A stretch of 64,000 nt of DNA from contig JAITYX010000046.1 in NCBI GenBank assembly GCA_021018815.1, positions 4,529,501 to 4,593,500 on the forward strand. The letters are read 5' to 3'. The notes below the pieces were generated by a model. The model worked only from the letters and a program-made list of their open reading frames with translations. It was not told the origin of the DNA and did no database searches. This document shows positions 1 to 11,169 of this stretch, in pieces. Both the position numbers and the translations under genes were made by a program. This DNA is from Talinum fruticosum. Taxonomy: Eukaryota > Streptophyta > Magnoliopsida > Caryophyllales > Talinaceae. Position 1 is the stretch's first letter. The number at the start of each line of letters is the position of its first letter.

Positions 1-900
1 AAGTATTCGAGAAGGTTTAAGAATATCTAGCTAATCCTCCAAGTGTTAATTCCACCCCAATCAGGGAAACTTTTACTTTTATGTCTCACCACAACAGAGA
101 CCCGCTATGTGAGCCTAGTTAGCTCAACGAGACGTAAAAGATGAATGTGTGATCTACTATCTTAGCAAGAAGTTCATGGACTATGAGACTAGATATACAC
201 CATTAGAGAAGACATCTTTGGCTTTAGTTTGGGCTACCAAGAAGCTCGGACGCTACATGTTAGCCCACATGGTACATGTGGTAGCACCTATGAATCCTAT
301 TAAGTACATACTTGAGCAACCGAATATCAATAGTAAAATAGCAAGATGGCTCGTCATGTTATCGAATTCAAACTCAAGTTTGTTCCTCAAAAAGCGATCA
401 AAGGAAGGATAATTCTTAACAAATCTACCCGTGCCTAAATCGCAACCCGAACACCTTGACTTTCCGGATAAAAATATTTTACAAGTAGAGGTGCACGTTT
501 GGACAATGCACTTTGATGGTGCTTCCAATCGAAGGGTTTTGGAGTAGGGATTCTTTTAGTCTCACCAAAGGAAGCACACACTCCCATTTCGGTTAAGCTA
601 GACTTCGAGGCCACTAATAATGCTCGTAGAGTACGATGCTTGTATCATAGGACTTGAAGTTGCAACAGAGATCGGGGTCAAGAACATCGGGGTTTTCGAT
701 GATTCTAGTTTAATTATCAATTAAAGTTCACAAAGGTAGGAGGTATGTAGTAAAGCGTTGGCACCCTACCAAGTATATTTGACAGAATTATCTAAGCGCT
801 TCGAGAAGATCTCTTTCACCTACCTTTTAGGGACGATAATCAATTTACAGATACACTAGCTAAGTTAACATTCATGATCAATATTCCTATTAGCATTTAC
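1..900 (+). pseudogene. Ty3/gypsy (Tat lineage) pol relic: RT end and tandem RNase H domains
   Basis: This is the C-terminal part of reverse transcriptase followed by RNase H. Reading + strand, frames around 149-412 give IYYLSKKFMDYETRYT, then LEKTSLALVWATKKLGRYML and MNPIKYILEQP, the typical RNase H-connection block of plant Tat/Ogre elements. From about 505 a second RNase H-like block begins with FDGASN, followed near 640 by a stretch resembling ACIIGLEVA and GVFDDSSLII. Two consecutive RNase H domains are a known Tat-lineage trait. Frameshifts and stops are frequent, so this is not translatable. The 5' half of the element lies left of the window. Lineage confidence is good; exact family is unknown. 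Confidence 0.8.
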
Positions 901-1119
901 TCAATGCTTGTTCTCATCGAGCGACTGAGTCAGCCCGCACACATTTACGCCTTGGAAGTATCTAACATCGACCATACCAGTTGGTATCATGATATTTATT
1001 AGTACTTGGATAAGCAAGAGTATCCTTTGGACTCACCCCTAGAGCCCAATGAACCATCAGGATGTTGGTTGTACAATTCTTCCTCAATCAAGGACAACTG
1101 CTCAAGAAAGATCGGCTAA

Positions 1120-2215
1120 CTTTATGTCAATCAACATGAAGCAAAGCGCATCATGGAAGAGATTCATGGAGCGGAATGCGGACCTCATATGAATGATAGA
1201 ATGTTGGTCCGGAAGGTTCAAAGACTTGGTTATTATCGGTCAACTATGACAACGGATCTGTCACGACTTTATTAGAAGATGCCATAAATGTCGGTGTATG
1301 CAAACTTACGACACCAACCTCCATCATTTCTCACTACACTATCCTCACCCCGGCCGTTTTCAGCTTGGGGTATAGACATTATTGGCAAGGTGACTCCTAA
1401 AGGAACAAGTGGTCCTGAATTTAAGTTAGTAGCAATCGACTAATTCACCAAATGGGTAGAAGCGACTTCCTATGAAACCTTGACGTCGAAACAGTAGCCA
1501 AATTCATCACTCGGAATATTATCCGTCGTCATGAAGTGCCTCATGAGCTTATAAGTGACCATGGTAGTCATTTCAAGAAGGAAGTAGCGGATTTATTGGA
1601 TAAGTATAAAATTTGGCATCACAAATCTTCCCCATATCGTCCTCAAACCAACAGAGCAGATTGAAGCCGCTAATAAGAATATTTGGAGAATAGTGGAGAA
1701 AATGGCGGTTACTTGTAAGGATTGGCCGGATAAATTACCTTTCGCTTTGTGGGGTTATAGAACTTCCATTAGATCCTTCACGGGAGCAATGCCTTACTCT
1801 CTAGTCTATGGCATGGAAGCGAGTCCTTCCAGTTGAAATTACTATTCCTTCGTTAAGGATAATTGCTTAGAGTCGATTACAAAAGTTGAGTAGGCTAAAG
1901 CACGTTATAAGGAATTAGTATTATTGGATGAGAGGTGCCTCAACGCCTTGCATAATGTCCGAATATACCAAGCTCGTATATCCAGTGGCATTCAACAAGA
2001 AGGTTAAGCCTCGCAACTTACAAATTGGGGATTTGGTCCTTAGAGAGGTCGAACTCCAATTCAGGATTCACGAGGGAAATTTAAGCCCAACTACGAGGGC
2101 CTATTCATGTTCAACCAGATTTTACCCGATGGAGCAAGTAAAATTAAATGATTTAGAAGGAGAAGAGACTTTTCAGTACACCAATCTGGATCAGTTGAAG
2201 AAGTACTACACCTAG
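1120..2215 (+). pseudogene. Ty3/gypsy (Tat lineage) integrase relic
   Basis: The integrase follows the RNase H relic on the same strand. A degraded H2C2 zinc-binding region lies near 1130-1300. The DDE core is visible: GID at 1375-1377, the second aspartate in LISDHGSHF at 1557-1559, and a glutamate at 1663-1665 in a region reading like NRA-EAANKNI. The block after it (WPDKLPFALWGYRTSIR, YGMEA) is the usual post-core sequence of plant gypsy integrases. The C-terminal part ends with QIGDLVLREV and a stop at 2215. One frameshift separates the core from the C-terminus. It would insert element cDNA into the host genome, but is inactive here. Confidence 0.82.
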
Positions 2216-2606
2216 CATGTCCCTAGGTACTAGGTTGAGCCCGACCCAACTAGGCTTGGCCAAGGTCGGTGTCGGCCACCACCTGGTCAACTGGTCGACC
2301 GGTCGGGCCACGGTTTTCCCTTTTTCTGGTTTTCTTTGGTTCATTTATTTGCTGGACAGATCCAACTAGACGGTCCAATATGTATATTGGTTTTTCTTCA
2401 TTATTATTATTCTACCTCTAAGCGAGCGATAAAGATACGAAAGTATAGCATAATACTTACTTTTATTCAATAAAGGTAAGCCTATTACTTACCCGAATAC
2501 ATAGTTAATAAAGGTAATTTAATTGCAAGCACATAACTTGTAAAATAAAAATAAATACTATTCTAAAAAGGCAAAACTAATCCTCCTTTTATTCTATCTC
2601 AAATTT
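2216..2606. other. spacer between integrase and antisense ORF
   Basis: No coding signal was found on either strand. The first 120 bases contain a GGTCGACC/GGTCGGGCC-rich stretch; the rest is AT-rich. It separates two convergent coding regions, so both 3' ends would lie here. Confidence 0.5.
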
Positions 2607-4185
2607 CTAAAAATTTGAGTCGTAATCTATTTTCACTTTCTTTCCTTTAGGATCGCTAGACTCGCCTTCCTCATCTCGGGTGCGTTCCTTTAGCTATTGG
2701 ATTTGGCGGGCTCTCCTTTCTTCATTTTCTTTAGCTTCGGCTTCATTTCGACAAGCGCGTACAGCCATCCGAGGGTTTACTTCACGAATTTGTAGAAGGG
2801 CAGCAGCAGAGAACGACTTCTTCAGTGGTTTAACTCTCTAAGTCTTAGCGCTTTTCGTCGCTTAGGGTCAACTTCTATTATCCACTATAGATAATCGGGA
2901 GAAACAAGCATTATTTGCAACTTCGTTGGGTGTCAACAAGTCCGCAGGAGTCAACGAGTTCGGAAGACCTTTCCAAGATTCGGGCCATGACCCGATCCGT
3001 CTAGAGCTATCGTGTCCTCTCGAATAAGTCAACAGTTGCAGGCCGGATACAATCCAAGAATAGATATTACTTGTTCTCTACCCATTTTCCGCAACACACG
3101 GCTCGTAAAGTAATATGTGCTCTCCTCCAAGCCCAATAGACGAATGTATGGATGATGTGCGATATGCATTTTGAACTGGGACACCTTCCTATGCTTAACA
3201 TACCATAAGGGATCATTGTTGTGATTTTTGAGATATTCTTCCCATCGGGAAGTAGGACGATCGACTAACATTGATGTTCTTTTCCACGGCGTAAGTGAGT
3301 TGCTAGGTACGTGTCTAACTTTGGAGGAGCTTCGATGAGTTTCGGATGTTCCATTAGCCAGATCCGCATATCACGGATGCAAAATCAAATATTAGTGCCT
3401 TGCACGGTCAAACTTTTTAGGCCCAATAGGAAATCGAAATAATAAAAATAGCAATAGCGTAAGCAGGAACGAAAGTTAGGTTTTTCGGTATAAGCCGAAG
3501 GCCCCTCGGCCTCCGCCGGCGTTATCACCTGGTTTACCGTTGTTTTCTTCGTTTGTTTTTGTGCTTACCCGCAATAATAGGGGGCTACCGCGGAAATTCG
3601 TTCGGTGTTGGCTATAACTCTGGTCTAAGCCAATTATCATTTCAAGCAACTATTAGTGGAGTTAGGGAATAATAATCCTCTAATTGTTCCACCAGGCTTA
3701 GCAGAGACGCCGGTGCCGAGTCCTCGTGACCACCTACTAGCAGGATTCCCCCAATCATGCAAGTAATTATACCTTGCTGTCTCGGGATGATGATGGACTC
3801 AACATAAGCATACATGTTACGGTAATGCTTCATCGATTGGTTAAGCTAACCCGATTCCCAATATGGATCCACCCTAGATACTTTTTACTCATTTTTAGTA
3901 AATATTGATGCTTTTATGGAGATTTTCTAAGGATTTGGGAACAACTGGTTTTGTTCGCCTAAAACCGCCTAGTATGGCATCGAACTCTTCAGGCAGGGGG
4001 CATAGTTCCTTATCCCCGAACCTAAAGACATGGTGATGGTGATCCCAATAAGCTACACCAGCCCTTAAGAAAGGCCAATAGATTTTCACCTAGGGAATGC
4101 TAATTAGCTCATAATTGGTTAACCCCGACCTATCCATGTTGCTCATCTCATGCATCCACCGGGTTAATTCAGCCATGAAGTCCAT
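2607..4185 (-). pseudogene. antisense extra ORF of Tat element, DUF7745-like
   Basis: Read on the minus strand from an ATG at 4185, the frame gives MDFMAELTRWMHEM, then after one stop YWPFLRAGVAYWD, HHHHVFRFGDKELCP and PLPEEFDAILGG (3895-4089). This order matches the plant DUF7745 domain, whose core reads W-WD--R-F-FG---L-P--EE. Further pieces follow: IIPRQQG near 3780, RWEEYLKN and SRVLRKMGREQVISILG at 3029-3271, and a charged, probably coiled-coil tail (ACRNEAEAKENEERRAR) ending DYDSNF and a stop at 2607. About 526 codons, broken by several stops. Proteins of this type are found as additional ORFs near plant retroelements; function unknown. It is convergent with the integrase. Confidence 0.6.
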
Positions 4186-4269
4186 GGTTCTATGTATGGA
4201 CATAAGAAGAGGATATATCGTGGTTGAATGAAAGCTTTGGTATCTATATTTCTTATTGCGTCGAGATCG

Positions 4270-4278
4270 TATTTATAG
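4270..4278 (-). promoter_or_regulatory. TATA box of the antisense DUF7745-like ORF
   Basis: The minus strand reads CCTATAAATACG about 85 bases upstream of the ATG at 4185. Spacing fits a plant core promoter with a short leader. It is an inference that it drives the antisense ORF; the sequence further upstream has been replaced by the truncated LTR of element A. Confidence 0.5.
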
Positions 4279-4350
4279 GCATTTTCCTAGAGTTCTTCGA
4301 ATCCTATTATGATAAGAACAACAAGGCACTACAATCCCTATGGGACTCAT

Positions 4351-4991
4351 ACATGGCTGCTAGTGATTGACAACTTGAAGTCGGTTACTTTTGTAATTCA
4401 AAAATAAGATAACCTCGTTTGGATAACCTACAAAAGTAAATCATTTTGGTTCTCAAAGTATAAAATACTTTGGTCCAAGATTAGGCATAGATAATAATTT
4501 AATTAGGATAATTAAGTGCATAATTATCTCAGAGCCTAGAAGAGTGGAATTTTCTCGAGTCTAATATTCATTATACTCAAATTCCATTAGAGTATGTCCT
4601 AAGAAATATCAAGTTATAAGAGTGAAAACGTCAAAGTATACGGAATTGATCCGGACAGATAACTCTCAATCAAACATACTGACTTAGAGAGATGAATTAA
4701 CGCTCGTAATTCACTTTACTTACAAATATGCAATCGAACTTAGATATGAAGTGTTAGAGAGAATATTTGATCATGCGATAAATCTGAGTTATGTCCGAGT
4801 GACTCATAAATGTCAATGTGAGAGGATAAACAATAATGTGATTTCTAAGTCGGTTAGAATTGAATGAAAACATATGTAGGAGTTTCTATAACACGCGAAT
4901 GACCTGTAATCAAAACTAAGGAAGGATGAGGTTTGTACCGAGTCCTTAGGTAGTACTCAGAATGATCTAGTTTCGGAGTCTCGAGTCTTCA
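4351..4991 (-). repeat. 3' LTR of element A, truncated
   Basis: From 4351 to 4991 this matches the right-hand LTR (about 13620-13877, then 23914-24296), including the shared stretch beginning AGTCGGTTACTTTTGTAATT. It ends TCTTCA, i.e. TGAAGA on the minus strand. The roughly 850 bp holding the TATA box and LTR end are missing on the left, where the promoter of the antisense DUF7745-like ORF begins. The truncation point is estimated by eye. Confidence 0.8.
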
Positions 4992-5005
4992 ATCTTCCCT
5001 TTTTG
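4992..5005 (-). other. polypurine tract of element A
   Basis: On the minus strand the bases just before the LTR start (TGAAGACTCG) read AAAAAGGGAAGAT. This is the expected second-strand primer site. The same tract is found in elements B and C. Confidence 0.7.
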
Positions 5006-5768
5006 ATGAAAGGCATTCCATACTTAGATAGAAACTTTGTTAGTAAAAAAACAGGAGTTTTGATTCTTACTTAGTAGAATATCTCAAAATATAGAGTAAT
5101 GAATGAAGTGATTCGTACTTAGGATATTTCGCAGATAACCCATACAGACTAAGAATCATGAGTGATTATATCGTAACGAGATAGAGAGAAAAAATAATGC
5201 GAGCTGATATATCGGAGCAAGACTAAACAATAAGAAATTCAAACTCAAAAAGAGTGAACTCGTAAATAAGTATGCTCAAAAATAAAACTTCATTCATATA
5301 ATAAAAACAAGGAAAATACATAGAAAGGAGGGTGAGAAAACCCCCTAAACAAGTCAACAATTTTTTTCTTAATATTCTCCCCTTGCCTTTCAAAGAAAAA
5401 CAAAAAATAGGGAAGAATGTATCAAGTTGATACAATTGATGTCCTGGACCAAAAAAATAAATAAAACAAGAGAAAAAGAAATTAAGATGGTGGATTTGAG
5501 GCGGTTTAAGTTGAGGCGGATGAGCGTGCGGTGAGCTCGCGCCTGGTATGCATGTCATGAAGTTGAAGGTCCGGGCGGCAGCATCACCGGTATCTCTCGG
5601 AAGTGGCTCGGCTCCGAGTGGCCGACCCGTAACTAGGTCGTCCGGAGGCTCATCCTCTTGAAACATGATAGAGGGAGTGCTCCTTCTAGCTTGATCGTTG
5701 CAGATTGTCCAACATCCACAGGGTCGCTCGACTTACTCGGCATCGTCGTCCGAGCTTATCGGTTCTAG
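5006..5768 (-). other. 3' untranslated part of element A with upstream purine motif
   Basis: No protein could be recognised here. On the minus strand, 5393-5375 reads AAAGGCAAGGGGAGAAT, a motif repeated at the equivalent place in elements B and C. Additional polypurine-like tracts upstream of the 3' LTR are described for Sireviruses. Confidence 0.5.
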
Positions 5769-7101
5769 TTAAGGAACCGCAGACACCTCGTCCCTTGGCT
5801 TCTTCCTCCTTCTCCTCTTCCTTCTCTTCTTCCTCCTTCTCCTCGAAGGAGCCGCTTCAGCCGTAGCTTCCTCTTCTTCTTCTTCTGCTGCCTCTCCGGA
5901 AGGAGACTTGGCGGGCCTCGAGGACTCTTCGGACGTGTCCGAGTTGTCCGGGTCCCGAGTGGCCTTCGATCGCCTCTCTTGGAGGAGCTCAAGCATCTCC
6001 TGCTGCTCCTTATCCAAATTCTTCATTTCGAGGAGCACATGTTGTTGCTCTCGCATCCGAGATTGGGTCCTTTTTTGGTTAATGGTCATGTTCGAAGAAC
6101 AATTTTGAAGGCGCGGAGAGTGTACTCGAATTCCGTGGACACAAAAGTGAGCTTGTCTATCGGTGTGGTAGACAAAGCAACGACTTCTTGGAGAGAAGGA
6201 CCCGAGGTGGAAGCACCACCAGATGGAGGAGGGAGTGAGAGATGAGTCCGAGTTTGAGGCGGAGGGAAGGTTGCCTCGGCTTCGAGTTGTGGACCCGGAC
6301 ACCGAGTTCGGTTTGCTTGGTACCCGTATCCAAGAAGCTCTTTTACGTCGACAACTATGGCAGCCTCGGACACTTCGTTTGGGTCCGAGGAGAGCAGTAA
6401 CGTTGAATTGTTTAAAAACAAGGGTAAGAAGGCCTCCGAAAGGAAGAGGGGTGGATTTCTTTGTCCGAACCGGCACTGTGGCCATCCGCTCAATTATGGC
6501 GGGAAAGAGGTCTACGTCATAGCCCTCGAGAATGTCAAACAAAGCTTTGAGAATCTTTTAGTTAGGATTATCTTTGCTTGGAATGATGAGAAAAGAAGGT
6601 TCTCATCGGTAAGAAGCACGTAAGTCTAGCCTCAGTCTTCATCCGAGTCATAGAAAAATTCTTGCGTGACTCGGGGACTTCCTTGGTATATTTTTTGAAG
6701 AACTCATCAACAACTTCGTTGAAGTGGATGGGGTTGTCTGTTGAGAAAGTTATAAGAGACTTTGAAAAGTCGTTGGAGGAGAGATAGATTTATACGAACC
6801 ACGAGTGTTACGAACTCTTGAGGTGATCATCCCCTTAGAATAAGAAAGGTTTGAATATAACTCAACAACGAGTTATGGGTATATGAACTCACTAAAACAT
6901 AGAAAGTTATATACACCGGTGGTTTTGACGTGTTTTAACCACGAAAAGGTTGTGGTTGGAAAGAATTTGTCATCCAACGTAAGATATTAGGTGACGAGGA
7001 TTTTAGAGGGGTTAGAAGGACTCTCTTAGTTCTTGGTTCTTGGATCTAGGCTTCTTAGTTGCAGATCCTAGAAAGTCTAGAGTGGGACCTCTCTTATGCA
7101 T
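5769..7101 (-). pseudogene. ORF3 of element A (Sirevirus extra ORF)
   Basis: The start reads MHKRGP at 7101, equivalent to MPKRGNHPDF in elements B and C. Pieces in several frames follow: a middle part with FDILEGYDVDLFP, then a heptad-like segment (MREQQHVLLEMKNLDKEQQE, LELLQERRSKA), an acidic run (AEEEEEEATAEAA) and a basic tail (RRRRKKRRKRRRRKK) ending at 5769. About 440 codons, with many frameshifts. I see no signal peptide or membrane helix. The N-terminal part looks like ORFs annotated in plants as putative transposon proteins; that is a resemblance only. The C-terminus suggests coiled-coil assembly and nuclear entry. Confidence 0.6.
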
Positions 7102-7145
7102 GGCTGAGAAGTTTAATAGGAAAGAGAGTGAACTTCGAAGAAAAG

Positions 7146-7163
7146 AGTGTGTGTGTGTATGTG

Positions 7164-7216
<53 letters not shown>
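7146..7216 (+). repeat. (GT)n(GA)n microsatellite
   Basis: A GT run (about 7146-7178) passes directly into a GA run (7179-7216). It lies in the leader between the internal TATA box and ORF3 of element A, and is absent from the same leader in B and C, so it arose after insertion or in this lineage. Confidence 0.9.
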
Positions 7217-7217
<1 letters not shown>

Positions 7218-7320
7218 ACCGAGAGTGTTGAGAACTCGTGAAAGCTGAGATTGCAAAAGTAAGTGCACGAGAGCTTAGGTTAGCAGAGAGTAAAGTAGCG
7301 AAATGAAGGAAAAGGGATGC

Positions 7321-7329
7321 TATTTATAG
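7321..7329 (-). promoter_or_regulatory. internal TATA box upstream of ORF3, element A
   Basis: The minus strand reads GCTATAAATAGC, 220 bases upstream of the ORF3 ATG at 7101 and inside the pol-ORF3 spacer. The equivalent site exists in elements B (20888) and C (63449). A motif reading GTTTCGAGTGACTC lies about 260 bases further upstream at 7589-7602. Confidence 0.6.
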
Positions 7330-7732
7330 CGAAAGGAATGTCCTTCGAGATTCGTTCTAACCCAAACCTCCAACAGTCACCTCAAACCGGTGTGTCTGTT
7401 CTACTCTCCAACAGTTAGAATTCCAGTGTCTGTCTCCCAATGGCTAGTTTATTGATCGATGCCCACGGTAGTGAGAGAGAAAAAGAGAAATTTTGAAAGA
7501 AATTTCTGAAATTCTCCACTAATCTAGAGATGATTTCGAAGTTTAAAGTCCAATTTTCTCAAACAAAACCGAGTCCGACTCAAGTAAAGTTTCGAGTGAC
7601 TCATAAAATACGAACAGATAATAACTCCTAGCTCAGTATCACTAGGTCAACTGAACTAATTGTTATTAAGACAAAGAAAAAAACATATAACATATAATCA
7701 TGTAAGATAATTTCACTTAGAAGAACACATAA

Positions 7733-10700
7733 TCATGCATTTATCATGCCAAGTTCATTCCTAATAAAACAAAACTGATCCTCACTAAGTGGCTTGGTCA
7801 AGATATCACCTAATTGAAATTTTATAGGAATGAATTCAAGTTCAATATCACCTTTCTCGGAATGGTCTCTCGGAAAATGATACCCGACCTCAATATGCTT
7901 TGTCTTCGAGTGTTGGACTGGATTCTTATTGATGTTGATTGCACTCGATTATCACACTTGATTGGAATTGATTTGAATGAAAGTCCAAGATCTTTAGAGT
8001 GTTGCTTGATCCATAGAATCTAAGCACAAGCATGCTCCAACTGCAATGTACTAAGCTTCAACAGTTGATAGAGCAACCGAGTTCTACTTCTTTGAGTACC
8101 AAGATATAATGGATTGACCTGAAACCGGCATGCTCCCGAGGTGCTCTTTCTATCAACCTTGTATCCAAGCATAGTCAGCATCCGAGTATCCAGTGAGGGT
8201 CGGTTTTGAGTCTCTTGAGAACCATAGACCTAGATTCCGAGTTCCTGGAAGATATCTAAAAATTCTCTTCACCGCAGTGAGATGTGATTCTTTTGGATTA
8301 GCTTAGAATCTTGCACACAGTACATACACTAAACATAATGTCCGGCCTACTAGATGTGAGATTTAGCAGAGATCCAATCATACTTCAATAGAGTTTCGAT
8401 CTACTGCTTTACCTTTTTCGTCCGAGTCCGGTTTCATGCTAATACTCATTGGTGTTCCCGCATGTTTTGCATCTTGAAGCTTGTACTAATTTAGCAACTC
8501 CTTGGAATACTTGGATTGATGGACATAGATGCCATCTTTGTTTTTCTTGATTTATAGACCAAGAAAGAAATTGAGCTCTCCCATCATGCTCATTTGGAAT
8601 TCCTTTCTCATTAACTCAGTTAGTATCTCCAAAAATTATATCATCAACATAAATCGAACAATAAGAAAGTGTTTCCCTTGGTTTTTATGAAAAGAGTTTT
8701 GTCAATCTAACCTCTTTTAAAATTATTTCGACCAAGAAACTGCTCATTCTTTCATACTAAGCTTTGGGAGCTTGTTTAAGACCATAAAGAGCCTTTTGCA
8801 ACTTGAAAACATGATTTAGAAATTTTGAGTTTTCAAATCCAGGGGTTGCTCAACATAGACTTCGTCTTGAATGAAACCATTCGTAAAAGCACATTTGACA
8901 TCCATTTGATACAATTTAATATTCATGCTTGATGCAAATGCCGATAGAATTCTAATTGCTTCAATCCTAACAACTCGGTGCAAAGGTTTCCCCACAATCA
9001 ATCCCTTCTTCTTGATTGTAACCTTGAGCCACAAGTCTAGCCTAATTTCGGACTACTAACCCATCCTCATCCAGCTTTATTCTTGAATATCCATTTGGTT
9101 CCTATGACTGGGTGGTCGAAGGTCGTTTAGTCGAGTCCGGACTTGGTTTCTTTCAAATTGATTAAGTTCCTCTTGCATGGCCTCTACCCATTCAGGTTCA
9201 TTTAGGGCCTCTAGTGCATTTCGGGTTCGAGTTAATGATATGAATGCAATGAATGCACATAGATTTTGCAAAGAAGAACGAGTTCTTACCCCACTCGTTG
9301 ATGTCGGACAAACATATTTGAATGCTCTACATGTTCTCTCGGTTCACTAGATTTGTGGGTTGAACTGGTTGATCTTCGATGATCCGATCCGATTGAGCTT
9401 GCTCATCTATTTGACCTTCAAGCATTCTCGAGCTGGCTCTTGAGCTGGTTCAGTCCGAGTCATGATATTCTTAGCTGCCTCATTCTAGGCTACTTTCTTT
9501 TGACTCGTCTCGAGCTCAACTTCAATAAGATCATCTTCATCTCGATCGAGTTTCGGATCCGTGAATGTTAATTCACTTGGTTTTCCCCGATCAAACTCAT
9601 CAAAAATAACATGAATGCTTTCTTTCACTTTGTTAGTTCTTTTATTGAAAATGCGATAAGCTTTCCTATGAGATAAGTAACCACGAAAAATACCTTCATC
9701 CGACCGAGCATCAAACTTGGTCAGGTGATCCTTCCCATTGTTGTGAACATAACACTTATATCCAAAGGGTTTAAAGTATGAAATGTTGGGCTTCTTTCCT
9801 TTATAGGGTTCGTATGGTGTTTTCTTCAGAATGGGTCCGATGAGGCATCGGTTCAGTGTGTAGTTTGTCTGTATTGATTGCCTCAGCCCAAAAATAGTAA
9901 GGTAGATCATGTTCAATCAACATTGTCCTTCCTATTTCTTCAAGGGTTCTGTTCTTTCTCTCCACTTCTCCATTCTCGTTGAGGAGTTCCGGGTGTTCGA
10001 AGTTGTGAGAGATACCATTCTTATCACATAACTCTGCAAATTCCGAGTAATCGAACTACCTTCCACGGTCGGTTCGAATTCTTCCGATCCGAGTCCGAGA
10101 CTCTACTTGAATTTTCCTGCAGAGCTTGTCGAAGTCTTTGAATGCTTCATTTTGTGCTTAAGAAAACAAACCCGTGTAAATCGTGAGTAGTCATCAACAA
10201 TCACAAGTACATATAATTTACCTCCGAGACTCTTTATAGGGATTTCACCACATAGATCCATATGCAACAATTCAAGCACTTTGGATGTGGAAACAGCTTT
10301 GAGAGATTTAAAAGATGATCTGACTTGTTTCCCTTTTGTGCATGCTTCACGATTTTATCTTTCTTAAAGGCATAGTTAGGTAAACCTCCGACTAAACCAT
10401 GAGATGCAAGCTTTTTCATAGTATGCATGATGACATGACCTAGTCTACGATGCCATGTCTAAGAATCATCATGCAATGATGTTTTTAAATAAGATAAATT
10501 TTGACTTGGATCAAAAAGAGGAATAGTGTAGGTATTACCTCGATCTCTTACCCGAGAGCATAGTCTCTTTGGTGGTTGCATCAGAAATATAACAATTTGT
10601 CCGAGTGAACCTTATCTCTTGACCTTTGTCACACAAACTGAGATATGCTGAGTAGATTGTAATTTAATCCCTTAACAAGATAGATTGGGCTGACCATGTT

Positions 10701-10880
10701 ATCTCCTTTCCCAATCCCGCCTATTCCAACTATCTTGCCCTTACCGTCATCTCCAAAAGTGAATTTGCCTCCTTTGTAATCTTATAACTCGAAAAGACTG
10801 TTGAATCTCCCGACATGTAGCGTGAGCATCCACCGTCTAGGTACCAATGACCTTTTGTCTTTTCTCGAGTTACCCGCAGT
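7733..10880 (-). pseudogene. pol of element A: protease, integrase, RT, RNase H
   Basis: Domains in copia order on the minus strand. The protease motif near 10855 reads YLDGGCSRYMSGD, so the usual DSG is DGG. A GAG-pre-integrase block lies near 10430-10520 (TWHRRLGH). Integrase spans about 10300-9900, with YELY-like and PNISYFKPFGYKCYVHN sequence at 9485-9916. RT spans about 9270-8520, with EWVEAMQEELNQFERNQV, IKLYQMDVKCAF and the YVDD box at 8651-8640. RNase H runs about 8400-7733 and ends ELGMINA with a stop at 7733. Numerous indels and stops make it inactive. About 1,050 codons, as expected for copia pol. Confidence 0.85.
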
Positions 10881-11169
10881 TAGAAACACAATAACCCTTT
10901 TCTCACTTCCTCTAACGAACCCAAGTAACTCCCTTTATCGTGGTCCTTTTTGAGGAAGAAGAATCTTGGGAACCCGGATTTGAATTACTTTGGGTTTAGT
11001 CTAATTCTAAGTCTTCTTTTAGAAAACTGAGTCCGTGTCTCTTTCTTTTGAAAATCTTTTCCTTTATAAATCGGTGGAGAAAGTTTTCTCCTATAAACCT
11101 GCTCCGAGCTCAGTCCTCCTTTCATTTTTATGAATAGGACCATGCTCAGCCTTCCCGATCTTCACAGTT

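Noticed and set aside
5223..5666. 147-codon minus-strand frame with a phenylalanine-rich, membrane-like segment
   Set aside because: It overlaps the untranslated 3' part of element A, has no counterpart frame in B or C, and comes from AT-rich sequence.
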